Assembly: GCF_964204645.1 (NCBI RefSeq)
Contig: NC_134026.1
Coordinates: 29,902,650 to 29,966,649 of the forward strand
Source of the DNA: Tubulanus polymorphus
Lineage: Eukaryota; Nemertea; Palaeonemertea; Tubulaniformes; Tubulanidae
Reading direction: 5' to 3'
Length of the DNA: 64,000 bases
Shown here: positions 1-21,500 of the stretch, piece after piece
Position numbering within the stretch: position 1 is the first letter of the stretch
Layout of the letters: every line of letters starts with the position of its first letter
Made by a program: the position numbers and the translations under genes
The notes under the pieces: model-generated
Told to the model about the DNA's origin: nothing
The model's database searches: none
What the model saw: the letters and a program-made list of their open reading frames with translations, nothing else

Positions 1-7694
<7,694 letters not shown>

Positions 7695-8442
7695 TTCGAA
7701 CTATAAAATAACGAATGCGAATCACTCACACTTACAGGAAATGCCGAGCATCTCGGGGAATCTCGGGCACGAAATCAAATGTGTTCAGAATTCCAGGTCT
7801 CCGGTCGCGTAGCGCGTCAAAGCGCTCTACGATTCTAAATGAGGTCGTCTAGATGACACCTGGGTCCGGTTTTAACCGTTCAAAAAGTGCCAAGCCACAC
7901 GATTCTTGGGGACAGAGAGAAGAAATACCTAACGCAGAGCAGGGCTCTGATCGTTTCATGTGACATAAATGTAATATAAGATTTAAAAGACTATTGTATA
8001 TAGATTGTATTGTAAAAAGTTTTAATGGAAGTTAAGGTGAAGAGAGAGAGAGAGAGAGTGTTCAATTACTACGAAAACTTGATACCTCAAACAGTCATTT
8101 CTCATCAATGATCGATGTTTTTTTTTTCAAATATACACACGAACAGTTTATAATTTTTTCTCGAACATCTCTGATATAGTAATCACCGTTAATAATAAAC
8201 TCGCTAGTTGTAATATCTTCACTGATCAAATCTCAAAATAATTCGGCGTCTCTTTTTATACTCATTATTATTGTCTGTACATAGAAACAATTATACATTT
8301 TTGATCTCAAAAAATAAGATTTTTATTCACTCAAGAATAATCTAATAACATCACTGCCCGATATGTTTGTATATTGTAAAATTCGATGACAAATTGTGTA
8401 TTTGATTTTTCTATCGTTCAACCATGAAATCTATTGAATAAA
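7695..8442 (+). other. EBF 3' UTR with poly(A) signal
   Basis: AT-rich non-coding sequence follows the EBF stop codon. It contains an (AG)9 run at 8041-8058 and a canonical AATAAA at 8437-8442, the best candidate for the cleavage signal. The extent is inferred from the signal only. Confidence 0.5.
8041..8058 (+). repeat. (AG)9 microsatellite
   Basis: Nine perfect AG dinucleotides lie in the predicted 3' UTR of EBF. Confidence 0.9.
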
Positions 8443-11400
8443 ATCTAATATTTTAATTTCGCTGTTTTGGTGTATTAGAACAGTTCGCTACTCTTCTCAT
8501 CCCTCTTACTATTTTCATCTACAAACTTTGTTCGTTTATAAATAAATCGTATTTTTGTGATACATGAAAACTATTAATTGTGTGAGAATTTCATAATTAT
8601 TGATATTACTGTGAACCTTCTAGTCAATTATTCTCATATTTTTAATGTTGAAGGTAATGATAAGTCTGCGGGCGTTAAATACCTTAAAACTCCTTTATCT
8701 CGTGTATGTAGTGCCCTGTAATTTATTTGGAAATTTATTGAAAATTGATGATTATTTGATGGATTGAATTGTGTGAATATTTTGTACGTAAAATTATGAT
8801 GTAATATAACTGCATGCAAGGCGGCAATTGATCGAGTTTCTTGTCTTTCATTCTGTGGATGTTTATTTTCTTCTAACAACGAGAAGCAGCAGGGAATTCG
8901 CCCCACTGACTCGGAGCTGCCCTAGTCTTCAGTTGACCAAATTTGCCCCGTGCAAGATAATCCCCGGGACAAACCGTTCACGCCGGTACCAAATGCGAAA
9001 TTTTAGTGAAATTAGTCCGCGTCACGGCATCATTTTGATATCATTTCAGTAACGAGTGGGACGATTTACGAGTGAACTCCAACTTATAAGTCACAATCCT
9101 AGTTTGATCCGGGTCTGATCCGAGCCAGTTTGACCCGAGCCAAATTTCGCCCGACCAAAAACGTTGCACCAGTCCTGCAGATTTAAGCAAAGAATTGCGG
9201 GTATCGCTTATATTAGTCACAGCAATGTTTAGCCCAACAGAGTCAGGTTACTCAAAAAACGATGGAGCCACACGTCTCTCCCCCACGACACGAATTTTTC
9301 AGATTTCGAGGAAAAATGAACAATAACTACAAAAAATTGATTTAAATCTCGTTTATTTCATACTTTATGTACACAAATATAGTAATCATATTATATTATA
9401 TATGAGTAATATATAAATCTTTATAAATACAATTTAAAAGCGTTTATACAACTATAATATATATACATCAGATAATTCAGCATATTCTGAACACATTAAA
9501 AGCATCTGGTTTCATTTCAAAACGAATCGGACATGTTATTCTACAGACCGGAGTAGAAATGGATTTTAGATTCCGTGGAGAGATACTTCCCACTAATACG
9601 GCAAACAGAATCTCGAGAAACAGTTTTTGAAAGTTTTCAATTTTCTTCCCCCGGTAGAGGTCATAACTTCTAGGACATTATTACTACTTATACATTCTAC
9701 ATGTGTCTTGGAAGATGCAATTTGTCTAAAATTCTTATTTGATGTTCATCGAGCCCATCATATCACCATTTCGGCCCCCTTGGGGTCATTCTCATTTATA
9801 TCCTGTCCAACTTGCTTTCTACCTAATGCAGCTAATGGCAGATGACAGTAAGACAAGTCAGTTGGGATTAATTCATCAAAATTTTACTACAGCGGCCAAA
9901 TAAATGTAATATTTGCTGGTTCATTATTTAGGAGCTATACAGATAGGTCAATTATTATCAGGAATGTGATGATATTCCTGCAGGAATTCTAAGCACTTTG
10001 TTCAACGCGAGTTGATGACTGGTTCAGACAGACAACTAGACTCTGGTTTACTTTAATCAGACATGTTTCTCAACAAACACAAAAGCATTAACTATTACAA
10101 AGTATCTTCTAATCTATTCGTTCAACACAAATTCAGGCATCGAAAACAAAGAAAAATTTCAAATAACATTGATATTTATGAAAAAAATCTATGTTCGTAA
10201 ATCTTGAGCGATATTTTTGGACCGAGTTGAAACGCGTCGATAACGCAGCCGAAGTAAATAGCAAAAAAAAAGAAAAACTTTCACAGAGACATAGAATTTT
10301 AAACTAGGAGCCGAGCTACATAATTCGTCTGTGCATAATAAACACTGAATAATCGTGTGAGCGGAAGATGAAGAACTCAGTGGAAATTACATCACGAACA
10401 AACATTCGTGAACTGTTTACGTATTTCATAAAAGTCGGACTTTGACAAGTTTGACTGAAACAAACGACATCGGAGACCACACATGTCATTTATCCGTACA
10501 CAGCATAGATGAGATATTAATGTATCTAAGGACATTGTTATTCCGCAGCCATAACAGTGAAAATGAGAAAACGGCACAACTTTCCGTTTATATCGAAACG
10601 GAATTGCCCAAGCGGGACTGGCGGCAAAAATTAATCGGGGACTTTTCAAATAAGTTAATTAATGGAATGACAGTTATGTTAGTCGCACCCTGAAGAGTTA
10701 TCCGATGATTTTTCAGATGCACTCGAATTAACATCTACAAAAATATGATATCCTCAGAGTATTGACAAAACAAAAACTTTTTTTCGGATGCGATCGAAAT
10801 ATAATTCGCTACGAATGACGGTAAAAAACTCAACTCGTAGTTAGAAGCATGGTTGTTGATCGGTGAGATCGAAATGGGTCCAGTAGCACTGTCATAGTTT
10901 AGATCTGTATAAGTAAGACAAGTCTAAGTTCTAAAGGTCGGTCCAAATATCTAAGACCACTTTTGGACTTGAGGAATTAAGGAAGTTCTGATGTTTTCAG
11001 AATATTTGATGTTCTTGATTATGATTATCGTTATTCGGGATAATTTGTCAAAACCTGCGAGTCTAATAGTGTATTATATGGGCATGTGGCCTCTCAGCAG
11101 GTAACCCACCATTAAAAATCACCATCCTAATGGAGAATGACACCGGGGACCGGCAACCTATCTACACAGCTATGATCCATCGTACCATCGGGACACATTT
11201 ACTAGTGTTGTAAATAGAGAAATGCGGGGTTCTACCCATCGTGCCGACAATAAAACATAGCACGTTGATGACAGTATCGGTGATTAAGGTGGAATGATAA
11301 TCAGAATTTAATGAGCAAAACGATAGAGAAAGCTTCGAGCGTAATAACATCATGTTTCACATACAAATATCATCATTATATTGCATCACTTTCTAAAATC

Positions 11401-11464
11401 GAATACATTATAAACACAGATATTCCTGTTTGAATATCGAGTTTCCTCGTTTTTACGGATCTGA

Positions 11465-11487
11465 TTTTTTTTTTTTGGGGGGGGGGG
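11465..11487 (+). repeat. Poly-T/poly-G homopolymer junction
   Basis: Twelve T are followed directly by eleven G. The exact lengths are prone to assembly and sequencing error. Confidence 0.85.
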
Positions 11488-11756
11488 CTATACAACGGAG
11501 CGATCTTTCTCATGGACTGAACTTATCGTAAGTAATGTCGCGTATTAAACAAAAATATACTCTTGTGCGATGAATCAGGCACCTGCGCGAAATTAAAATA
11601 TACATATAATCAATCAAGATAATCTTTAAAATTATTGCAAAATATACAATATTGCATAAGTCTACAAAATGTACGTAGAAAATCAGTATATACCGTTTAC
11701 TTGAAATAATACATCAACTAATCATCTATGCATACGTTACTTAGGCTAAACAAAAA

Positions 11757-11950
11757 TGATACCTTGTTTCTCCGCAGCGGCCGGGTCATTTTTGTAAAAT
11801 ATGATAAAATTTATAAACAGTTCATTTCTATAGCGGCCGGGTCTGTTATGGTTAAATTGATCACGATTTAAAAAAAAGTAATGTATAGGGTAGATAGGCG
11901 GCCGGCCGGGTCAACATTTAGGCTCAGCAGAGCGGAGAAACAAGGTATCA
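11757..11950. mobile_element. MITE-like element with 19-bp perfect terminal inverted repeats
   Basis: The ends TGATACCTTGTTTCTCCGC and GCGGAGAAACAAGGTATCA are perfect inverted complements, 194 bp overall. The interior carries three copies of GCGGCCGGGTC, the last within GGCCGGCCGGGTCAAC. No open reading frame, so non-autonomous. The superfamily was not recognised; the flanks show no clear target-site duplication. A related GCCGGCCGGGTCAAC string occurs near 30763. Confidence 0.75.
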
Positions 11951-12569
11951 ATTTTTTTTAGCCTTACATGTACTTAATATATTTCACTTCTCAAATCAGA
12001 TATATACGTAAAGATATAGAATGTTTGTATATCGAGTTACAAAATACGTTTCAATTAAATTCTCGCTTAAGTGTAAAAATCAAAATCTATACTCAGTTTC
12101 ATATACTTCGTTGTATTACAAAAATATTGTCGCACAACCGCGCGTTCGATAAACAATTTCAGATAATCCGAGCAGTTAATTCTATCTATATAATAATATT
12201 ACACATTTAAAACCACTACGAAGCAAAAACTCTGAACAGAATCGGATACTTCTCTTAACTTCGACAAGTTATCTACTCAGAAATTCATCAACGTAAATAG
12301 TTCAATAAGCACCATCATTTTTTAAAATTCGATCATTAAAAAAACTTCCATACTTTTTATCTCTTAGAAAATAAAAAACATACCATCATCTACAAAACTT
12401 CACGGAAGCTCTTAATAGTAGAATATATAAAAACATCTTGAATTTTATCTTCTGGTTAGAATAAAATCATTGCGATTGATAATGTTTTTGATTTGTTTAG
12501 CTATAGCACATTCCTATATTTGAGCAGCTGCTTTGAAAACACATCGAAACCTTCAAAGTTTCATTTCGG

Positions 12570-15500
12570 CTAAGTTTTCATTGTGCGACGATTTTTTTTA
12601 GGCAACGCCGGTGGGGTACCTTGCGGACTGACGGGAGCTGTTGTTGTGTGTTTACCGGGTAGAGCTGGTGGTGGTTCACTGATTGGTAGTGGTGGAACGG
12701 GCTGAAAATATGAACATAACTCAGTTACAGTAAATCATCAGGGCAGCCATTTGAAATCTTTTTCCCTGATATCTCTCCCTAACTATTCCCTTACATGTAA
12801 ATTGTATTCCCTGACTCAATCTGCTACGAATCCAATCAGTTAACACAGTCAAATATGGAATAGTTTTTTAGTTTAATTTTTCTCAACCAATTTCCCTGAC
12901 TTTTCCCTAATTTTCAGCTTTTTCACAAAATTCCCCGACTATTGCCTGATTTCCAGATAAATGGCTGCACCCTGATTATATGAAACAGTAAAAATGTTAA
13001 TATTCAAATTTGATCAGTATCAGACGTATAGAGAATATAAAACAACGACTGTGACAACGATAGTTTTCTATGATTGCTGTAGGGCTCAGGTTTTACTGGC
13101 AGTCTAGTAATGATTACTGGTGCACACCGATGCGGCAATAGTATTCAATAGGGACTCCGCGGAGTGAAAGAAAGATGCTCATACAATCTATTTAATCACT
13201 CCTTAGAGTCGTACTGATCACAACTAGTACATTTTACTCGAGATGAACCCACTTTAAACAATTCCCAAACCCGCCATTCCTCTGCCTTTATGTCTCGCAT
13301 TAACCGTACCACATGTTCCCGCTATGACAGTTCTATTTTCTTGACCGATGATATAAAATAGGTGTAAATCAGCGCAGACCCAACGTCGTTGTCCGACCAA
13401 ATCTGATCTTTATTAACATTAGCACCTAATATCGATTCATACAAATAGACTTATCACGTTAAACCACCGGAGATATTCATCAATATTCACGGCATCATTA
13501 ATTGAATTTTATATCTATCAATACGACTGTGAATTACGTTCAGTTTTTTATCGTTTATTTATTTCACACATCACAGTTATACAAACTGGTCTGATGGGAA
13601 ATTTCACAAGAAGTCTACTGGTGGAACAGAGTACGAGTTACATCATGAGTTCTGTGATCCTGAGAAGGATACTTCTACATTAGAACATTTTTGTTAAGAA
13701 TGCATCCTAATTTTTTTTGTATTGAGATTTCGATTGTCCGTGTAAGGATCTGACTGAAAGTTCCTTCTTAGTCTCATAAAATCTACACTACATTGATACC
13801 GGTACATGATATCGGTAGATTGGGGACGCGGTGTAATTGGTCGTGTCCGACGCCTGGTTTCGACTCGCACATATTATACATACCTTGTCTTTTCTCAAAA
13901 TGAACGAAGTCATCCGTTTATTGTCGGATGGTGAATCAGTTGGAGGAATGATGTTTATATTACTGTAGTCAGCGTATTGCGTTTTAACCGGTAGAGGTGG
14001 AGGGCACTCCTCTGTCAGAGGTAAACTTTCCTGAGAACCTAAAACATCACAATTAGAATCGAATCACAGATATCGTATAATACAGGATCCAGTAACCGGG
14101 TTGACAAATGTAAGTGAGCTTTGACTCTCAGTTAAGATTTGTTCATTTTGGATGTTTAAAATCTGGAGTATTAACTGAAAAAGAACTAAGGATGTCGTGT
14201 TTATAGCCTACCCGATGTTGAAGAAGGTGTTGAAGGCTCCGTTGAAGTTGATAGATTTAAACTAAACTGCCGACTGTGTCTCTGACTGTTGCGTTTCTCG
14301 GGGTCAGGACGTCGCGGCCGCTGAGGGGTTAACTATAAAACAATTCATCATTCAGTGAAATTAAAGCGATTAGTTTCACGCGGTATCATTGACAAACTGA
14401 GTGTAAGATGTTTTTACCTCTTCGGTTAATTCAATCATTTTACTGATATCACCACGACTGTGACTGTGACTATTGTTCAACACTTTTTCCTCCTCTTTAT
14501 CATCCTTTTTCTCATCTTTCGACGGTTTATCGCCGTGGTGAGTAATCTCCGTCGATAAAGGTCGTTTAGAAAATGCCTGAAACGCGAGACGACAGATTTA
14601 TGGTCAAACATCGCTGTAGTCTATCTATCATGTTTATAACACGGTGTTCTGTCCGTTTACATTTCAATTACGCTACAAATTGAATCTATTGAATTTGTTC
14701 AATTTTTTGATGAACAGTTTGAGGAACTTTATTAAGAAATCAAAAATCATTGTGATTTTTTGCCACAATTTGCCACTAAAATGTTGAAGAGATAATGATG
14801 ATAATTACCTGTGTAACGTTACTAACTACATTAATAAGAGTTCCTCTCGATTTACTGACAGTGCTCACGCTACGACTGACAGTTGATGAACCGGGACGCA
14901 CCCACACGGAAGACGACAGGGTTCGCTGTGAAGAGGGTGAACCACCCTTCTGAGGAGTCTCTGATTCTACTTTACTCGTTCTAAACAAAAAAGATATTAA
15001 AATTTCTTGAAAGTTTGATACGAGAATTTTGTACAGATTTTTGGAATGAGAGCCGGTAGGTTAATTTTGATATTAAGAGATAATAGAAAGCATAATTTAG
15101 CTGTAGACTCATAAAACATGAAGGAACTGTAGAGCTGCCAACCTGTAAGTATTTGAATCATGGTCAATCGAGGAAACTTTCAGGGAGCAAAATAAGAAGA
15201 TATAAACAATTGTCTTCAGGGACACAAGATGACAATGGTTTCACAGATACTGATCATATGCATTGATGAAGCACTCTGAGTTGCAACAATAATATAAAAT
15301 TGCACACTGAGAATGAAAAAGATGAAGTCTGAATATTTTGATTGAGCTAGAAGTTAATTCCAAGTCTTCTGAATTCCAGTATACCTGAAGATGACTATAA
15401 GCATCTAGTCAAAACATCGAATAAACTACTAATATTTCCAACTCAATTTTCTATTCTTAGTGTGGGATTTTATATCATACTGATACAGTTAAAGATCCCA

Positions 15501-18500
15501 CGATCAGGGACCTCAAACCACGTGAAAATTGTGGATGGCTAGCAGCTCTGGAATCGTGATGTAGGGTAAGCGATGGTAGTTATTTTGTTTTGTAGTTATA
15601 TGAACATTGTTTCAGCGTTATACAGCGCAGTACGGTAGAACTATAAATACACGACTGATTGAATTAATGTTTCGTTTCCGTACGACATCTAATTAATAAT
15701 TCATACGACGAACGCCAATGATTTATAAGACGAAGAAAGGTCATAAAACTCTAATTTTCACCTGAAATCAGGCCCAGAAAATGATAATGATCGCACTGCA
15801 TACAAATATCAGATACAACAACTGCAACCAAAGCATTTTAAAACTAAACCTTTATACAACACACATACTACTGTATGCATACATGATCATTATCCAGCAT
15901 TTGTTTTGTCCTGAATTCATCTTGTATTTGAATCGATTTTAATGAAAAAAAAATTAAAAACACAATAAGCAGAAAATGTTGATTTGTTAGCTTTATAAAA
16001 ATTATCACGAAAAGCAGATTTATGGTTTTTATAAGAAGCGTTTGGTCGTGTAGTAGGAAGCAGGTGTCCCGATGATATATTGTTGTTTCCTAAGCATCTG
16101 TCTTTATGTAAGGGAAGCCAAATCGATGTACTGCAAAACTATCTCAAATAAGTGAAACAGCGACCCTTATCGAGACAGTCGTATAGACACGTACCCAACG
16201 GAAAGGTTTCCAACACTTCCACTCGGACGTAGAGAGTAGAATTTACTCGATGAAAACCTGGTTTAACAATGATTACAATACTCAACACTACAGTTAGGTG
16301 TATACAGGATCTATCGTGTATAATGAATAACTCTTTTATAGAATATAGAAAACTATAATTGCTGAAGAACAATGATTTCAAGTGGAGAGTAATTCACATT
16401 ATCAAAACAGTAAACGCGAAGACCTGGTGAAGTTACTCTATGCACTAATAGTAAAAGTTGGATATTTTGATAAAATCAAGTAAACCTTCAAATTACAACC
16501 AGGTTTTCATGTTTACTGATTTGACACAAGGTTAAAACGGCTTCTCTACAACTACTCTTATTAATAAAACATTACAAGGTAGAGTGACACATGCACAAAT
16601 ATGAATAGATCACAAGCAACAAGGTGAATGATAGTTTATGAGGTTCCGTGCCATTCAAATTGGCAAAACCATCTAAAAGTATCTTACATATTGACAAATA
16701 TCTATCAAATTCATTTATTTTTGAAACAAGAAGAGTTAAGATAGCTAGTTCGATACAATGAGATTTGGTACTTATTTCACACTGTAGATGGAAGCACATT
16801 CTAAAGCCTTTCAGCGTGAATCATCGAGTATTTGACCGAAAAGATTGATGACGAACAACAGAGTAAAATCCAACAACAAAAATAGAAATATGATATTGAA
16901 TAAGAAATTACCTGCGTGGTCCAAATCCTGATCTGCGAATCCTATAGAAAGCATGAATACCAAAGAAACAGTTTGATGGTTAGTTTTACTATAAAAATGG
17001 CAGGTTTTACAGCGCAATAATCTCAGCAAAGTATTTGAAATCGATCATGCCATTAGTACAGAGTTTCTTAAAGCAAGCATTTTCTCCACACACAGTTTTA
17101 TACCGAACGAAAAAATCAGCATAAGTTAAAAATCTTTCAAAGAGAAACTTTAAAGGGAAGGATTTGACTATTTGCAGAAAATATCAGTAGAATTTAAGTG
17201 AAAGATTCAATCATTCGAAGCGAATGATGACAGTATTTTGATGACTACTGTTTTAATGATCGTAGCACAAGCGATTTAAGGCTCTAAATCAAACTGATAT
17301 AAACAGAACTTACGCAGAACTACGATTGTCTAAATCTTGAACCGGACTCGGAGATAACAATGTCTTAGCTCGTTTCACTGTGATCTCTTGAGTCTATAAG
17401 AAATAAACAAGAGTCATTTAGTGAACTATGACAAATCAAGTAAAAGCATAGATGAATTGAAACCAGTTACTACAAGCTGGGTTCTTACAGATCAAGGAAT
17501 CCAAAATTCACTATTTCCTGATTTCCCCTTGACCCTTGGCCAAGAAATTCCCTGATTAAATCATAAGACATCCTCAGTGGTGGCTGTTCTTTTCAAGATT
17601 CCTTGCGCCACTCATCACAAGCAAGAAGAGCAAGACTCCAAACATTCAAATTCCCTTTTCTTAATTTGCAAGAAAAGTCAGAATTTCCTGATTTTCTCTC
17701 CGGGGAAATAAATCCGGGATTCCCTGACTTCCCTGACTTGTAAGAACTCTGTACAAGTATCCTGACCTTCACTCGAATTCCGTATTCAGTTTCAACCAGA
17801 TTTTTCATCAGATTATAACTTTCAACCATGTGATCATGAAGTGGTTGCATAGTTGGTGAAACTCTCTGACTGTGAATCTGTAAACCATTACATAACAACT
17901 GAATCTGAAATATTAAGAAGAAAAAGAACAAAATCAATGTTGAGTGAACCATATTCGCAATGAACCATCAACTAGACTACGTGGTGTGTTTAACTAACTT
18001 GTTTAGCCGTCGCTTCCCGCAATCTTTGCACCAATTGAAACGTTGTTTTTCCTGGGTTTTCGTGCATGTAGGAATCTTCATAGAAGACCTGTATAAAAGA
18101 TGTTAATTACTGAATGTTCTTATAAAACAGTTTTATCTGATAGCGATAAAAATACCGACCTTATACATGCTGATACCACCACTTACAGCGGGATCAACAA
18201 TACCATTGAGAACCATTCCTAACGGATCGACGCGCATTTTCAAATCTGACTGCGTAACTTCGATTAAACCTCTTAATTTCTCATTTGCTGCGTCAATAGT
18301 TTCAATAGCTACCTCTAATGGACTAACTAAACTCTATATATGTAAAATAATAATCATTCAGTCACTATAAACAATTCATTCATTGATGTGTAATCATTAA
18401 ACTTACAACATGAGTAGAAGTAACTGGGAACCAGCGTAGAATCCCCGGTAATGGGTAAGATGTGACCATATTAGTTCGTTCTAACCACATATTCTGAAAA

Positions 18501-21500
18501 AATTAAACCAGATATCATAAGAATTTCGCAATAGTTATCTTAGAATGAACACAGAATTGATTCGACTCACAGCTACATCTCCGCTGCCTTTATCAATTCT
18601 ACGTGAAAACGTAAACTTCTGAACCTCGTTCACTTTATAATACTTCAGTATTTGATCTTTCACTTTTTTGTTGATGAATTTTGATTTTAGTTCGAGCATC
18701 GGAGTTACTGCATTCACTTGTAAATGCTGTTCACTTGACTCCATGATTTCATCACCCGGTGTCGTTAGTGTCTTCAATAACTGTAATATTTATCACAATT
18801 GTACAGATCAAAAACGGATTATATAAGAAATAAAAGTACATAATATCGAACTGAATTTGTTACCTGTGAATTTGGAAATTGATTTTGCAATCTGACCGCG
18901 AAATCTGATAATCTCTCATACTCTTTACCTCTGAACACATAGACTTTATTCTGAAATGAATAACAAACAAAATTTCAACCAGAGTTTCTATCGACAAACA
19001 TCAAAGGAGTATTTTCATGATATAAATCGAATGAATACCTCTAAGAATGATGGGAATCCTTTTCCATAGAACCCAACTCTAAAATACTCCGGTTCTGGTC
19101 GCATTTCAGTGATTATTTTCTTATAAAACTGCGCTTGTTGCGTCTGAAATTGAGCGATGAATATAATTCAATTAAAGTTCAGATAAAATTATCTATAAAC
19201 TCATAAATGATTGAACTGTTTACCAATAAATCACTGAGTTGATCGTAATCGAATGTTTCAGACTCATATTGATTTATCAACTCTTTACAGATTTCAACTC
19301 CTTTCTCCCACATCTGAAATAACAAAAATCAACATCACCTCACGAAAGATAGACGTAAAATACCGAGTACGAATCTAAAACGTACCTTCCCCTTATTGAA
19401 GTAATGAATCATTTCGTAGTAAAGTTTCTGTTTTAGTTCCCGATGAGTATGAGCTTCAGGATATTTATTACTACACAACACTGAACTCAAAAGCGTATCC
19501 GACCACTGAAACGATATATACGAAACTCGAGTTCATTTCACTGATCGATGAACACAGCGATTACAAAGATTTCGCTGGATTACGCTGAAATGTTTATTAC
19601 CTGTAGTAGTTTAGCATATAACATCAGTGTATAAGCGGCTTCCGTGTAGTTATCACACTCTAAATGCAAGTCACATAGTTTATGCAAGTATCTGATGTAC
19701 ATTTCCTGACGATTTATGTCATGATAGAAATTCTGAAAATAGAGAAATCATTTGCGATCATTCTGCTACTAAATCGACTCATTATATCGATGATTTTGAG
19801 GGTTTAAACATACCAGCAAATTGACGATACAGCTCATTTTATTCTCTTTACTATCGTCATTTATAACCGACCGGTATTCCAGTAAGTGCTGCAATAGCTG
19901 TTGAATCGTAGCTACAAATATCACACCTTGTTCCTTCATACTTTGTTGGTTCTCGAAATATCCGCGCATTCTGTGAACGGGGGAGAACATCATAACAGAT
20001 TATTATTAGAGATATGAGTTTTTGTGGAGACAAGTTTGCGGAAGAAAAACTTACATATTGTAAAATAAGTCTCTATATTGTTCATCACCTCGTCCTCCTT
20101 CGACTAATACATCCAACTGTGTTATTATTTCATTTTCAACCTAAACAGAAATCGATGACATCAATCAATATCGATTTATCGATTTTAATATTCAACAAAT
20201 CTGATATTTCAGTTTTCTACCTCTTTAAAGTTGCTCTTATACTTCGTTCCACCGCCGCGTAGTTTCTCGATCTGTAAGAACTCGTTGTGCATCATATCGA
20301 AGAATATCGGAATCGTGTGTTTACGCAGTTCGATCTCCGGAATCAACGTCATCTCGAGAATCGGCCCGACCATTCCCGGTATAAACAATGTCTTATTTGG
20401 ACCTGCAGAAAATATACTAATTTGTGTTACATTGTTCAGCAGGTACAGCGGAATAACTATTAACCCTTTCAGTGCCGACTTATTAATACCCGAAAGTGCT
20501 GGAGATGATTTGAAATTTTTTCATAATATACCACCCCAGTGTGTTAAATAGGGGGAAGTGTAGATGTACTGAAAGGGTCAAAACTATTGATTCGATACCT
20601 AAATTGAACCAAATGCTGCGTATTTCAAAACCAGCTTCTCTTCGCATGTCTTTATATCGTGATATTATCTTGCTTTGTTTCAGCGCGGTGAAGTTTTCCA
20701 GTTGAAGACTCTCTTGTGTCAGGAATGATATCGAACAATGGAAAAAGTTGTTCCACAACTAGAAAAAACATTATACAATCGAAATGAAGCTTTCTGTCAT
20801 GTTTGTACAACAGGTGCTGATATCATAACTAAAAGGAAACTTCAGTGCGAGCTCATTTTGAAGAACATTTTTACCTGATATTCAAATGGTTCAGAGAATC
20901 GATCTTTCAGCGTATGTGAAAAGAAGCGCAATGCTTTCAGTATGACGCTGTTCTGTAACATGATCATCTCATTCCAGTCGTTGGGATAATAAACACGTTT
21001 GACCAGTTCACGAAATACGAGCAAAACTTTCACCAGAAAATCCATCACTTCTCGTGTACCGGCCATGTTAGTGATGTATTCCTGATAATGAGTCTCGGTC
21101 ATTTGATGAAACATAGCCGTTAAAACAGCGACGCAATTACGCTGAAAATATCATTAACCATCAGTTGATATAAAATCTATTCAAAATAACAGGGTGGCCA
21201 GCATCCTCGCTTGCCAGGGGTCCGGTATCACTCCCGAACTCGCTTCCACCAGCCCTATGGCCTCACGAAGCGTGATTCCATTACTGGCGCTGTTGCACGT
21301 GACGTCATATATCGATTTGCGAAATACTTCCTTGTTCGGTAAAACGTTCGCTGATTGGTCAATTTAACGGGAAAACCAACAGAAGTCTACTGACGGTTTG
21401 TTACAAGCGCTGTGATTGGTACGACCGGATTCTGGTCGGCTAGTAACGACTCCAACGACTCGTGAGGTCAAGGGGTTCGGGGAACAGCTTTAGCGTAGTG

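Larger units (their letters stand above)
8443..12569. other. EBF-DOCK tail-to-tail intergenic region / DOCK 3' UTR
   Basis: No exon of a recognisable protein was found on either strand. EBF (+) and DOCK (-) converge here, so this stretch must hold both 3' UTRs. On the minus strand a TTTATT (AATAAA in the DOCK sense) at 9353-9358 is one of several possible ends. A MITE sits at 11757-11950 and a T12-G11 homopolymer junction at 11465-11487. Confidence 0.5.

Noticed and set aside
17593-17952. 119-codon minus-strand frame
   Set aside because: It reads through the true DOCK exon (17767-17904) into the TCAGGGAA repeat; only the exon part is coding.
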